Source: SZUA-547 sp963669315
GTDB lineage: Bacteria > Pseudomonadota > Alphaproteobacteria > Rhodobacterales > Rhodobacteraceae
Direction of reading: 5' to 3'
NCBI GenBank assembly: GCA_963669315.1
Contig: OY770021.1
Location: 1,612,001 to 1,676,000, forward strand
DNA: 64,000 bases
In this document: one piece after another, positions 27,407 through 35,386 of the stretch
How positions within the stretch are numbered: the first letter of the stretch is position 1
How the letters are laid out: each line of letters opens with the position of its first letter
Program-made: the position numbers and the translations under genes
Notes under the pieces: generated by a model
Databases searched by the model: none
Seen by the model: the letters and a program-made list of their open reading frames with translations, nothing else
What the model was told of the DNA's origin: nothing

Positions 27407-28662
27407 CCGTCCAGCTCCATACGCTCTCCAACGGCTTCCGCATCGTCACCGAACGGATGCCAGGTCTCGCCTCGGCCTCTCTCGGCGTCTGGGTCGCAGC
27501 GGGCGGCCGGCATGAGCGGGAAGACGAGAACGGCGTCGCCCATTTCCTTGAGCATATGGCGTTCAAGGGCACCGAGCAGCGCACCGCCCTTCAAATCGCC
27601 GAAGAGATCGAGGATGTGGGCGGATATCTGAACGCCTACACCAGCCGGGAGGCGACCGCCTACTACGCCCGCGTGCTGGAGGAGGACGCGCCGCTCGCCC
27701 TCGACGTTATCGCCGACATTCTGCTGGCGCCCGCCTTCGCTGAGGAGGAGATCCAGCGCGAGCGCGGCGTGATCCTGCAGGAGATCGGGCAGGTTCTGGA
27801 CACGCCCGATGACGTGATTTTCGACTGGCTGCAAGAGGCGGCGTTCCCCGATCAGCCCATGGGGCGCTCCATTCTCGGCCCCGCCGAGCGAGTGCGGGCG
27901 TTTGGGCGCGGCCACCTGACGGATTTCGTCGGCGCGCATTACACGCCAGGCCGGATGATCCTGTCCGCCGCCGGCGCGGTGGACCACGACCAGATTGTCA
28001 AACAGGCGGAAGCGCTGTTCGGCGACATGGCTGCGGGAGACGCCGGCGAGGAAGGCGCGGCGCGCTACGCTGGCGGTGAGCGCCGCAAGGTCAAAGAGCT
28101 TGAGCAGGCGCATTTCGCCCTTGCCCTGCCGGGGCCCGGCTATCGCGACCCGGATTTCTATGCGGCGCAGGTGTTCTCCATCGCCTTTGGCGGCGGCATG
28201 TCGTCCCGCCTGTTTCAGGAGGCGCGAGAGAAGCGCGGCCTTTGCTACTCGGTCTACGCGCAGGCGGCCGGATACTCCGACATCGGGATGACCACCATCT
28301 ACGCGGGCACAGGCCGGGATGAGATCAAGGGCCTGGCCGAGCTGGCGGTCGATGAGCTGAAGCGCGCCACCGAAGACCTGACCGCGGCCGAAGCCTCCCG
28401 CGCGCGCGCGCAGATGAAGGCGGGGCTGCTGATGGGGCTCGAGTCCCCGGCCGGCCGTTGTGAGCGGCTGGCCCGCAGCCTGATGGTCTGGGGGCGCGTG
28501 CCGCCGCTGGAGGAGACGGCGGCGAAGATCGATGCGGTGGATCTGACAGCGACCCGCCGCGCCGCCGAGCGTCTGGCGACAGGCGCGCCCGCGATGGCGC
28601 TTTACGGGCCGGTGGCCATGGCGCCCGAGGCCGATGCCCTTGCGGCGCGGCTGGCCGCCTGA
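27403..28662 (+). CDS. M16 peptidase, mitochondrial-processing-peptidase-beta-like
   Basis: 419 residues from GTG 27403, overlapping the thrC stop. No signal peptide, so cytoplasmic. Zinc motif HFLEH at 47-51 and third ligand Glu127 (VILQEIGQ) at the family spacing. The glycine-rich loop FGGGMSSRLFQEAREKRGLCYSVYA is typical. It is the closest type to eukaryotic MPP-beta and usually follows thrC in Alphaproteobacteria. Unlike the 7395-10117 pair it stands alone and should be homo-oligomeric. Confidence 0.95.
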   Translation: MTVQLHTLSNGFRIVTERMPGLASASLGVWVAAGGRHEREDENGVAHFLEHMAFKGTEQRTALQIAEEIEDVGGYLNAYTSREATAYYARVLEEDAPLALDVIADILLAPAFAEEEIQRERGVILQEIGQVLDTPDDVIFDWLQEAAFPDQPMGRSILGPAERVRAFGRGHLTDFVGAHYTPGRMILSAAGAVDHDQIVKQAEALFGDMAAGDAGEEGAARYAGGERRKVKELEQAHFALALPGPGYRDPDFYAAQVFSIAFGGGMSSRLFQEAREKRGLCYSVYAQAAGYSDIGMTTIYAGTGRDEIKGLAELAVDELKRATEDLTAAEASRARAQMKAGLLMGLESPAGRCERLARSLMVWGRVPPLEETAAKIDAVDLTATRRAAERLATGAPAMALYGPVAMAPEADALAARLAA

Positions 28663-28678
28663 GAGCGCCGTCGCTGAC

Positions 28679-29269
28679 ATGTTCTGGCGCGATGACAACC
28701 AACGTATCGAAATCGCGACGGAAAGGCTTGTTCTGCGTCCGCCGCGTCAGGACGATTTCGACGACTGGTCCGGTCTGAGGCGCGACAGCCGGGACTTCCT
28801 GACCCAGTGGGAGCCGCTCTGGGCGCCCGACCATCTGACGCGCGACGCATTCAGACGCAGGGTGAACTGGGCGTCGCGCTCGATCCGTGAGAAACGCGCC
28901 CATCCCCTGTTTATGTTTCGCACTCGCGACGGCGCCCTGGTCGGCGCGGTTACGTTGGACAATATGCGACGCGGCCCGTCGATGGCGGTGACCGTCGGCT
29001 ATTGGACTGGAGAGCGCTACGCCCGGCGAGGGTATATGCAGGAAGCGCTTTCGGCGGCGCGCGACTTCGCCTTCAGCGAGCTTGACGTCAGCCGGTTGGA
29101 GGCCGCCTGCCTGCCGGAAAATCAGGCGTCTCGCCGATTACTCGAGAAATGCGCGTTCAAATACGAAGGCGTCGCGCAGGCTTATCTGCAAATCAACGGC
29201 CGCTGGCGTGACCATGTGCTTTATGCGGCGCTGAGAGAGGACAGGCGCGGTCCCTCCGCCGCCAGGTGA
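28679..29269 (+). CDS. GNAT acetyltransferase, RimJ/RimL type
   Basis: 196 residues from ATG 28679. Motifs ERLVLRPPRQDDFDDW at the N-terminus, the acetyl-CoA loop GYWTGERYARRGYMQEAL, and the LENAxSxR-like ACLPENQASRRLLEKCAFKYEG identify a GNAT N-acetyltransferase of the ribosomal-protein-alanine type. Substrate not determinable. The longer frame to 28634 overlaps the preceding gene. Follows the M16 gene by 16 bases, the same arrangement as in many Rhodobacterales genomes. Confidence 0.9.
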   Translation: MFWRDDNQRIEIATERLVLRPPRQDDFDDWSGLRRDSRDFLTQWEPLWAPDHLTRDAFRRRVNWASRSIREKRAHPLFMFRTRDGALVGAVTLDNMRRGPSMAVTVGYWTGERYARRGYMQEALSAARDFAFSELDVSRLEAACLPENQASRRLLEKCAFKYEGVAQAYLQINGRWRDHVLYAALREDRRGPSAAR

Positions 29270-29279
29270 CGGCCGCTCC

Positions 29280-29897
29280 TCAGGCGCTGCCGCCGATGGA
29301 GGACAGCATCGCCGGGTCCACGCCGATTTTTTGCAGCGCTGCGCCCCACTTGTCGTTGTCGTCCTCGCCGAACAGAAGCGTGTCATCCGCCTCGCAAAAC
29401 AGCCACCCGTTGCGCTGAAGCTCATCCTCCAGCTGGCCCGGCGCCCAACCGGCGTATCCCAGGGCCAGCATGCTACGGCTCGGCCCTTCGCCATTGGCCA
29501 TCGCCCGCAGAATGTCGATCGTGGCGGTCAGGCAGACATCCTGGGCGACGTGCAGAGTCGACTCTTCGGCGCCAAAATCGGCGCTGTGCAGCACGAAACC
29601 GCGCCCCATCTCGACCGGTCCGCCATAATGGACGCGGATCGTGTTCAGGTTCGGCGCCAGCGGAATACTCAGCTGAGTCAGAAGCTCATCGAAAGACAGG
29701 TTGTCGGCGGTCTTGTTCACCACGAGACCCATCGCGCCATCCTCGGAATGGGCGCACAGATAGATCAGAGTCCGATCGAAACGGGGATCGCCCATGCCAG
29801 GCATGGCGATCAACAACCGCCCTTCAAGGCTTTCGCCAACCTCGTCCTCGCTAAGACCCGCCAGGTCCGGTTCGTCTTCGTCATGCGACTCGCTCAT
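29280..29897 (-). CDS. YqgE/AlgH family (UPF0301) protein
   Basis: 205 residues. Diagnostic runs LIAMPGMGDPRFDRTLIYLC, GAMGLVVNKT, the VHYGGPVEMGRGFVLHS segment and LALGYAGWAPGQLEDELQRN. A 20-residue acidic N-terminal extension precedes the domain, so a start nearer the domain is possible. The family is cytoplasmic and of uncertain function (linked to alginate regulation in Pseudomonas). Convergent with the GNAT gene, 10 bases apart. Confidence 0.94.
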   Translation of the reverse strand: MSESHDEDEPDLAGLSEDEVGESLEGRLLIAMPGMGDPRFDRTLIYLCAHSEDGAMGLVVNKTADNLSFDELLTQLSIPLAPNLNTIRVHYGGPVEMGRGFVLHSADFGAEESTLHVAQDVCLTATIDILRAMANGEGPSRSMLALGYAGWAPGQLEDELQRNGWLFCEADDTLLFGEDDNDKWGAALQKIGVDPAMLSSIGGSA

Positions 29898-29973
29898 ACG
29901 TAGATGATGAGCGGGTAAGCGCCGTCAATCAAGCGTTGCGCGCGAGAACGCCGCTTCGGTCGGAGAACTCCGC

Positions 29974-31710
29974 CTACTGTCCAAGCAACGTATCCAGAAG
30001 CCCGCCTTCCTCTCCGACCTGCACTTTCGCGCCGCTTCCGCCAAGACGCAGCGTGAAACCGCCGCCATCCCTCTGCGGCAGAGGGACGGTCGCAACGGGG
30101 GGCGACGCGCCGGGATGAACGGTTGCGGTGGACCCTGTCGTTGGCTGGGGCGCCGGATGAGTGGTCGGCTGGGGCGCGGGCTGCGCGGGCGCGACAGCCG
30201 TGGCTGCGTCACGCTCCGCTTTGGCGCGTCGGGCGCGCTCCTCCGCCTCAGCTCTGGCGCGGGCCTGTCGGCGCTGATCTTCCTGCGCCTGCCAATTGGC
30301 GTAGACGTCCCTGGATTGATTGATCAGCCGGGCGTGCGTCTCGACCGTCAGGTATCCGGTGGCTTGCATTCCGGCGTCGTTCTGCCAGTTCGTGACCGCG
30401 CTGCGCGTGCCAGCCCCGAATATTCCATCGACGCCGCGGGTGGAGTAACCGAGAAGCGTCAACCTGCGCTGCACGGCTCGGCGTTCGGTGCGGCTGAGCG
30501 CGATGTCCTTTTCAAGCGCGGCGTGATCGGCAGGGGGCACGGGCGCCGGTTCTGGATCCGCTGGCCGCGCCGGTTGCGCCGGGGCGGCGACGCCACCAGT
30601 CGACGGTTGGACCGCGGGCGCTTCAGGTGGGGATGCAACCGCCGCTGGATTCACCTTAAGCGCCCTGCCGTCCTCGACTGGCTCGGGAGAGGTCGGCTCC
30701 TCCACGGCGGGCGCCGCGGCCGTCTCCAACGCTTCAATCCGGTTCCGCGCGACGGTGGCGAAGACGCCTCTCGGATATTGCGCCAGATAGGCCTGATAGT
30801 CCTCGATCTCGCCGCTGCCCGCGACGGCGTTCCACAGCGCCAGTTCAATCTGCCGCTCATCGAAAGACGGCTGCGTGGCCGCCGGTTCGGGCAGGGATGC
30901 GACTTCCACCGGCTCCGGTTCATCCGCCAGATAGAACTCGCCGGTCAGCGAGGTGTTGGTCCAGGGCCGCTGGCGTTCTCCTGTCGTGCGGAATACCTCA
31001 CCGCGGACGCGGGTCATCATCACATTCACTTCCAACCCCGGCGTTTCGATGTGCTTCAGCAGCGCCTCGGTGAACGGGCTGTGTTTTCCGGTTCCATCCA
31101 GCGCCACGTCGCCCGGATCGGTCGCGAACGCGATCATCGTGCCGCCCGCAGGGTTGATTTCGGCCAGTCCGGAGCCCAGCGCGCGCGTCGATCTGGTCGC
31201 CCCCATCGAACGGGCGAGTTGCGTCTCGAACGGGTTATCTCGGCAGGCGTCGAGGATGACGATTTTCACCCGCGGCTCTCGATCCATCTGGCGTAGTACG
31301 AGATCAATTTTAAGCGCAGAGAAATCCAAGTCCGCTTCATCCTTCAGCTCGGCGTCGACCGGGATCAGATAGTTTTCACCGAAGACCTGCATGCCGTGCC
31401 CGGCATAGTAGAACAGCGCGACATCGGCGCCGTCCAACTTCTGGCTGAATTCCCTGACTGCGCGGCGCATGTCCATCAGGCCAAGATCAATGCCGCGGAC
31501 GACGGCGAAGTCCAGCCGTTCCAAAGAATCGGCGATGGCGCTGGCGTCATTGCCTGGATTCGCCAGCGAGGAGGCGTTTTGATATCCGGCGTTGCCGATG
31601 ATCAGGGCGACCCGTTTCTCGGCAAGCGCATGGCCTGCAGCCAGCACGGAAACGGCGAAGATTCCGGCGACCAAAAACGCGACGCGGGCGATGTTGCGCG
31701 CGAAGATCAT
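29974..31710 (-). CDS. Exported caspase-like protein with peptidoglycan-binding domain
   Basis: 578 residues. A signal peptide (1-30, cleavage ALA-EK) leads to a peptidase C14 caspase-like p20 domain (about 31-255) with the catalytic pair intact: His105 in FYYAGHGMQ and Cys156 in ILDACRDNPF. A Pro/Ala-rich linker follows, then a PG_binding_1 domain at about 408-465 (RLTLLGYSTRGVDGIFGAGT). A highly charged helix (475-500) and a Pro/Thr-rich tail ending GGLLDTLLGQ complete it. Predicted periplasmic and wall-associated. The biological role of such bacterial caspase homologues is mostly unknown. Divergent from a DsbD-alpha-like gene; the shared promoter region holds a perfect palindrome. Confidence 0.88.
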   Translation of the reverse strand: MIFARNIARVAFLVAGIFAVSVLAAGHALAEKRVALIIGNAGYQNASSLANPGNDASAIADSLERLDFAVVRGIDLGLMDMRRAVREFSQKLDGADVALFYYAGHGMQVFGENYLIPVDAELKDEADLDFSALKIDLVLRQMDREPRVKIVILDACRDNPFETQLARSMGATRSTRALGSGLAEINPAGGTMIAFATDPGDVALDGTGKHSPFTEALLKHIETPGLEVNVMMTRVRGEVFRTTGERQRPWTNTSLTGEFYLADEPEPVEVASLPEPAATQPSFDERQIELALWNAVAGSGEIEDYQAYLAQYPRGVFATVARNRIEALETAAAPAVEEPTSPEPVEDGRALKVNPAAVASPPEAPAVQPSTGGVAAPAQPARPADPEPAPVPPADHAALEKDIALSRTERRAVQRRLTLLGYSTRGVDGIFGAGTRSAVTNWQNDAGMQATGYLTVETHARLINQSRDVYANWQAQEDQRRQARARAEAEERARRAKAERDAATAVAPAQPAPQPTTHPAPQPTTGSTATVHPGASPPVATVPLPQRDGGGFTLRLGGSGAKVQVGEEGGLLDTLLGQ

Positions 31711-31761
31711 ATATTCAGGCTCCCCTCACGATTTCGTCAAGTCTCCGCCTATAAGGCGAAT

Positions 31762-31778
31762 TGGTCAAGATTTGACCA
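31762..31778. promoter_or_regulatory. Perfect palindrome in the divergent caspase / DsbD-alpha promoter region
   Basis: TGGTCAA-GAT-TTGACCA: 7-bp arms with a 3-base spacer, 51 bases before the caspase-like start and 85 before the DsbD-alpha-like start. The symmetry and position suggest an operator for a dimeric regulator that could act on both genes. TTGACC could also serve as a -35 element. Confidence 0.5.
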
Positions 31779-31862
31779 GCGTTGTCGCCAAGATGTGACT
31801 GCGCTGCGACGTGAGTACGACTATGTTGTCGATATGTTTAAGCGGAACGGAGGCGCAGGCCC

Positions 31863-32675
31863 ATGAGGCGCGTCGCTATAGCAGTTGCATATCTGGCCCT
31901 TGGGCTGATCTGTGGGTCGGCGATGGCGGAGGAGTGGCGACAGGCCACGCAATCCTCCGTTCGGCTGATCGAAGGGTCCGCAGGCGCGGACGGCGCGCCA
32001 ATGGCTGCGCTGGAGTTCCGAATTCGCCCGGGATGGAAAACCTATTGGCGCGTGCCGGGAGAGGCGGGCATCCCGCCAAGCTTCGACTTTTCTGCGTCGC
32101 GCAACGTCTCAGCGGTTGAGCCGGTCTGGCCGCGGCCGCACGTGTTCGACAGTTTCGGATTTCAGACCATCGGGTATTCCGGCGTTCTCGTCCTGCCATT
32201 GAAAGTGACCCCTGCAGATCCAGCGAAGCCGGTGCATCTGGACGGCGCGTTGTTCTGGGGCGTCTGCTCCGACATCTGTGTGCCTGAGGAGGCCAGCGTT
32301 TCGCTTTCTCTGGACGGCGCCGAGACCCCGGGCGCAGGGCCGATCATCGCAGCCGCCGCGGCCGCTGCGCCTGAAAAACTGGGCCCGGAGGCAGCCGCCT
32401 GCAGGGTCGCGGGCGCGGGTGATGAGCGGGATTTCACCGCCCGCCTGACGCTGGACCCACCGCCAGAGGCGGCGCCGCTGGTCGTTGTCGAAGGACCCGA
32501 AAGCGCCTGGTTCGGACCAGCTTCTGTAGAGGTCAGGGGTGGCGAAGTGCATGTCGCCGCCCAGGTTCAGGTTTATTCGGACAATCTGTGGATCGATCGA
32601 TCCAGGCTAACGCTGACGGTATTGGCCGGCGGTCGCGCAATTGAAATCGCGGGTTGCGGCTCCGGTCTCGGCTAG
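31863..32675 (+). CDS. DsbD-alpha-like periplasmic protein
   Basis: 270 residues from ATG 31863, with GGAGG upstream. Signal peptide 1-22 (GSAMA-EE). The region GWKTYWRVPGEAGIPPSFDF and the cysteine motif FWGVCSDICVPEE match the N-terminal thiol-disulfide domain of DsbD/ScsB, but the DsbD membrane electron-transfer domain is absent. It may be a periplasmic partner of a separate CcdA/DsbD or act in copper-related redox. A further cysteine pair (AACRVAG and EIAGCGSG) lies in the C-terminal half. Confidence 0.82.
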   Translation: MRRVAIAVAYLALGLICGSAMAEEWRQATQSSVRLIEGSAGADGAPMAALEFRIRPGWKTYWRVPGEAGIPPSFDFSASRNVSAVEPVWPRPHVFDSFGFQTIGYSGVLVLPLKVTPADPAKPVHLDGALFWGVCSDICVPEEASVSLSLDGAETPGAGPIIAAAAAAAPEKLGPEAAACRVAGAGDERDFTARLTLDPPPEAAPLVVVEGPESAWFGPASVEVRGGEVHVAAQVQVYSDNLWIDRSRLTLTVLAGGRAIEIAGCGSGLG

Positions 32676-32749
32676 CGACGAACCACTCGACGGACGCGCC
32701 GGGTGCGGATACTGAGAACGCCCCTGAAACAGCTTTGGCCGCGCTTGCT

Positions 32750-33319
32750 ATGACCGACCTCCTGACCCATCTCGCCACCCGCCGCAGCGTCGTGAACACG
32801 CTCCTCGCCGAGCCGGGTCCGGATGACGCGACGCTCTCGGACATGCTGGAACTCGCGGGGCGGGCGCCGGATCACGGCAAGCTGGCGCCGTGGCGCTTCG
32901 TGATCTACCCGGCCGGGGATCGTGCGAAAGCCGCGGATTGGCTGGCTGCGCGGGCCGAGGCGCTGGGCGAGGATGTGGAAAAGCGGGTGAAGAAGGCTAG
33001 GGGGTTCGCCGCCGCACCGGTCTGCGTCGGCGTCATCTCCACAGCCTCCGCGCATCCGAAGATCCCGCTGTGGGAGCAGGAGCTTTCCGCCGGCGCCGTC
33101 TGCCTGAACCTGCTGCACGCCGCCGCCGCTCATGGGTTCCGGGCGCAATGGCTGACTGACTGGTTCGCGTTCGATGCGGAGGCCGCCGCCTATCTGGGCG
33201 CCGGGGAATCGGAGCGCGTGGCGGGGTTTGTCCATATCGGCGATTACGCCAATGCGGTTCCCGAACGCGACCGGCCGGATGTCCCGGCGATTACAAGCAC
33301 ATGGGACGCGCCTGGGTGA
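32750..33319 (+). CDS. Nitroreductase family protein (YdjA-like)
   Basis: 189 residues from ATG 32750; the in-frame extension to 32654 overlaps the previous gene. FMN-binding nitroreductase signatures: THLATRRSV at the N-terminus, GRAPDHGKLAPWRFV, and GAVCLNLLHAAAAHGFRAQWLTDW. The short form resembles YdjA. It uses NAD(P)H; the physiological substrate is unknown. Confidence 0.9.
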   Translation: MTDLLTHLATRRSVVNTLLAEPGPDDATLSDMLELAGRAPDHGKLAPWRFVIYPAGDRAKAADWLAARAEALGEDVEKRVKKARGFAAAPVCVGVISTASAHPKIPLWEQELSAGAVCLNLLHAAAAHGFRAQWLTDWFAFDAEAAAYLGAGESERVAGFVHIGDYANAVPERDRPDVPAITSTWDAPG

Positions 33320-33547
33320 GGTGTCCGAACATGTAGCGGAAACCGGATGACAGGGTCCGAGATTCAAATCTTGATCCAGTCGATAAGATGCGCGGACTAA
33401 ACATCTAGCCGACAGCGCTGCGCGCGCTCGCGACTTATGCGATCGAGAACACAAGGCGGCCAGAGAAGATCATACTTCACAATATGCGCACAAAATGCGT
33501 GAGCCTGCTGAGATTTTCTTTACACAACACGTTCTAAGCTGTTTGAA

Positions 33548-35386
33548 TTGCGAGCAGTCACGGGATTTGTGCCGCTCTCTAAAGGATGGGATTTGAAACC
33601 GACCGACATCACCGACCCGGAATACTTCCATAAAGTTGTCGACTGCCAGTATGCCTGTCCAGCGCACACTCCGGTGCCGGCCTATATTCGCCTGATCGCC
33701 CGACAGCGTTACACCGACGCCTACTTGATCAATTGGGAAAGCAACGTTTTTCCCGGCGTGCTGGGCCGGACATGCGACCGTCCCTGCGAGCCCGCATGTC
33801 GCCGTGGCCGGGTAGAAAAGGAGCCCGTGGCGATCTGCCGTCTGAAGCGGGTCGCAGCGGACCATAAGGATGAGGTCGCCGATCTCTTGCCAAAGGCGGG
33901 ACGCCCGAACGGCAAGAAGGTCGCGCTGATTGGAGCGGGGCCAGCCTCGCTGACTGTGGCGCGCGATCTGGCGCCGCTCGGATACGAGTTGCACCTCTAT
34001 GACGAGCAGGCGAAGGCCGGCGGGTTCATGCGCAGCCAGATCCCGTCATTCAGGTTGCCTGAGACAGTGCTCGACGAAGAGGTCGACTATGTTCTTGATA
34101 TGGGCGTCACGAAGATCTTCGACACCTATGTCGACAGCATGGCGGCCATTCTCGACAAGAACTACGACGCCATTTTTGTCGGCTGCGGCGCTCCGCGCGG
34201 GCGCGACCTTCCCAATCTGCCCGGACGCAAAGAGGTTGACGCCTACATCCATGTCGGGATCGACTGGTTGGCCAGCGTCGCCTTTGAGCATACCGACAAG
34301 ATTGGCAAGCGGGTCATCATACTTGGCGGCGGCAACACGGCGATGGATTGTTGCCGCACCTCCCGGCGCCTCGGCGGCGAGGATGTCAAAGTCATCGTGC
34401 GCAGCCCGTTCGAGGACATGAAAGCCTCGCCGTGGGAAAAAGAAGACGCCATCCACGAGGGCATTCCGATCATCGATAATCACGTGCCCAAGGAGTTCGT
34501 CGTGGAGGACGGGCGGCTGGCCGGAATGAACTTCGAAAAAGTCGAGGCGGTGTATGACAAGGACGGCAATCGCAAACTGGTTCCCACGAATGACGATTTA
34601 GAGTTCTACCCATGCGATGACGTGATCATCGCCATCGGGCAGGAAAACGCCTTCCCGTGGATCGAAAAGGATACGGGCATTCGCTTTACCAGCTGGGGAA
34701 CGCCAATCATCAACGACGATGAAACGTTTCAGTCCACCCGTAAGGAAGTGTTCTTCGGTGGGGATGCCGCCTTTGGACCAAGAAACATCATCACTGCGGT
34801 CGCGCATGGTCATCAGGCGGCGGTGTCGATCGACCTCTATTGTCAGGGCAAGAAACTCGACAAGCGGCCGCCGCCGCATGTCAATCTGATTAGCCAGAAG
34901 ATGGGCATTCACGAGTGGAGCTACGATTCCGTGCCCATAACGGACAAGCGCGAAGTCGTGCCGTTGGTAGATCTGAAAAAGGCGCTGAAGGACCGCTCTC
35001 TGGAAGTCGAACTTGGCTTTGACGCAGAGGCCGCCTTTGTCGAGGCCGAGCGTTGCCTGAATTGCGACGCCCAGACGGTGTTCAGCGCCGACAGTTGCAT
35101 AGAATGCGACGCCTGCACGGATATCTGCCCGACGAGTTGCATCAGTTTCGTCAAGAATGCGCCGGAGGACGAATTGCGGGGCCGCCTCTTGGTGCCGGCG
35201 GAGAACGAGGAGCAGGATCTCTACGTCTCGGGCGAACTGGAGAGCGGCAAGGTGATGGCTAAGGACGAAGACGTCTGTCTTCATTGCGGGCTTTGCGCCG
35301 AACGGTGCCCGACCGCGGCCTGGGACATGCAGATGTTCTTCTACAACACCGCCAAAGCGGCGCCCAACCTGGTGGAGACAACGTGA
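33548..35386 (+). CDS. KorC-type FAD/Fe-S NAD(P) oxidoreductase subunit
   Basis: Electron-transfer subunit of a 2-oxoacid oxidoreductase. About 612 residues. N-terminal GltD-like [4Fe-4S] ligands are Cys33, 37, 76, 80, 84 and 97. The FAD motif is GAGPAS (129-134) and the pyridine-nucleotide motif GGGNTA (260-265). Two C-terminal ferredoxin-like clusters follow (Cys517/520/523/527 and 577/580/583/587). This layout matches KorC of the NADP-linked KorABC described in Azoarcus evansii, so electrons probably go to NAD(P). The start is unclear: TTG 33548, or GTG 33569; the family motif KGWDLKPTDITDPEYFHK is close behind. Overlaps the next gene as GTGA. Confidence 0.88.
   Translation: MRAVTGFVPLSKGWDLKPTDITDPEYFHKVVDCQYACPAHTPVPAYIRLIARQRYTDAYLINWESNVFPGVLGRTCDRPCEPACRRGRVEKEPVAICRLKRVAADHKDEVADLLPKAGRPNGKKVALIGAGPASLTVARDLAPLGYELHLYDEQAKAGGFMRSQIPSFRLPETVLDEEVDYVLDMGVTKIFDTYVDSMAAILDKNYDAIFVGCGAPRGRDLPNLPGRKEVDAYIHVGIDWLASVAFEHTDKIGKRVIILGGGNTAMDCCRTSRRLGGEDVKVIVRSPFEDMKASPWEKEDAIHEGIPIIDNHVPKEFVVEDGRLAGMNFEKVEAVYDKDGNRKLVPTNDDLEFYPCDDVIIAIGQENAFPWIEKDTGIRFTSWGTPIINDDETFQSTRKEVFFGGDAAFGPRNIITAVAHGHQAAVSIDLYCQGKKLDKRPPPHVNLISQKMGIHEWSYDSVPITDKREVVPLVDLKKALKDRSLEVELGFDAEAAFVEAERCLNCDAQTVFSADSCIECDACTDICPTSCISFVKNAPEDELRGRLLVPAENEEQDLYVSGELESGKVMAKDEDVCLHCGLCAERCPTAAWDMQMFFYNTAKAAPNLVETT

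Noticed and set aside
33330..33400. A tRNA-like T-arm pattern (GATTCAAATC) and a spurious-looking peptide on the minus strand
   Set aside because: The five-base stem around the TTCAAAT loop does not pair and no acceptor or anticodon arm could be built, so no tRNA is called.
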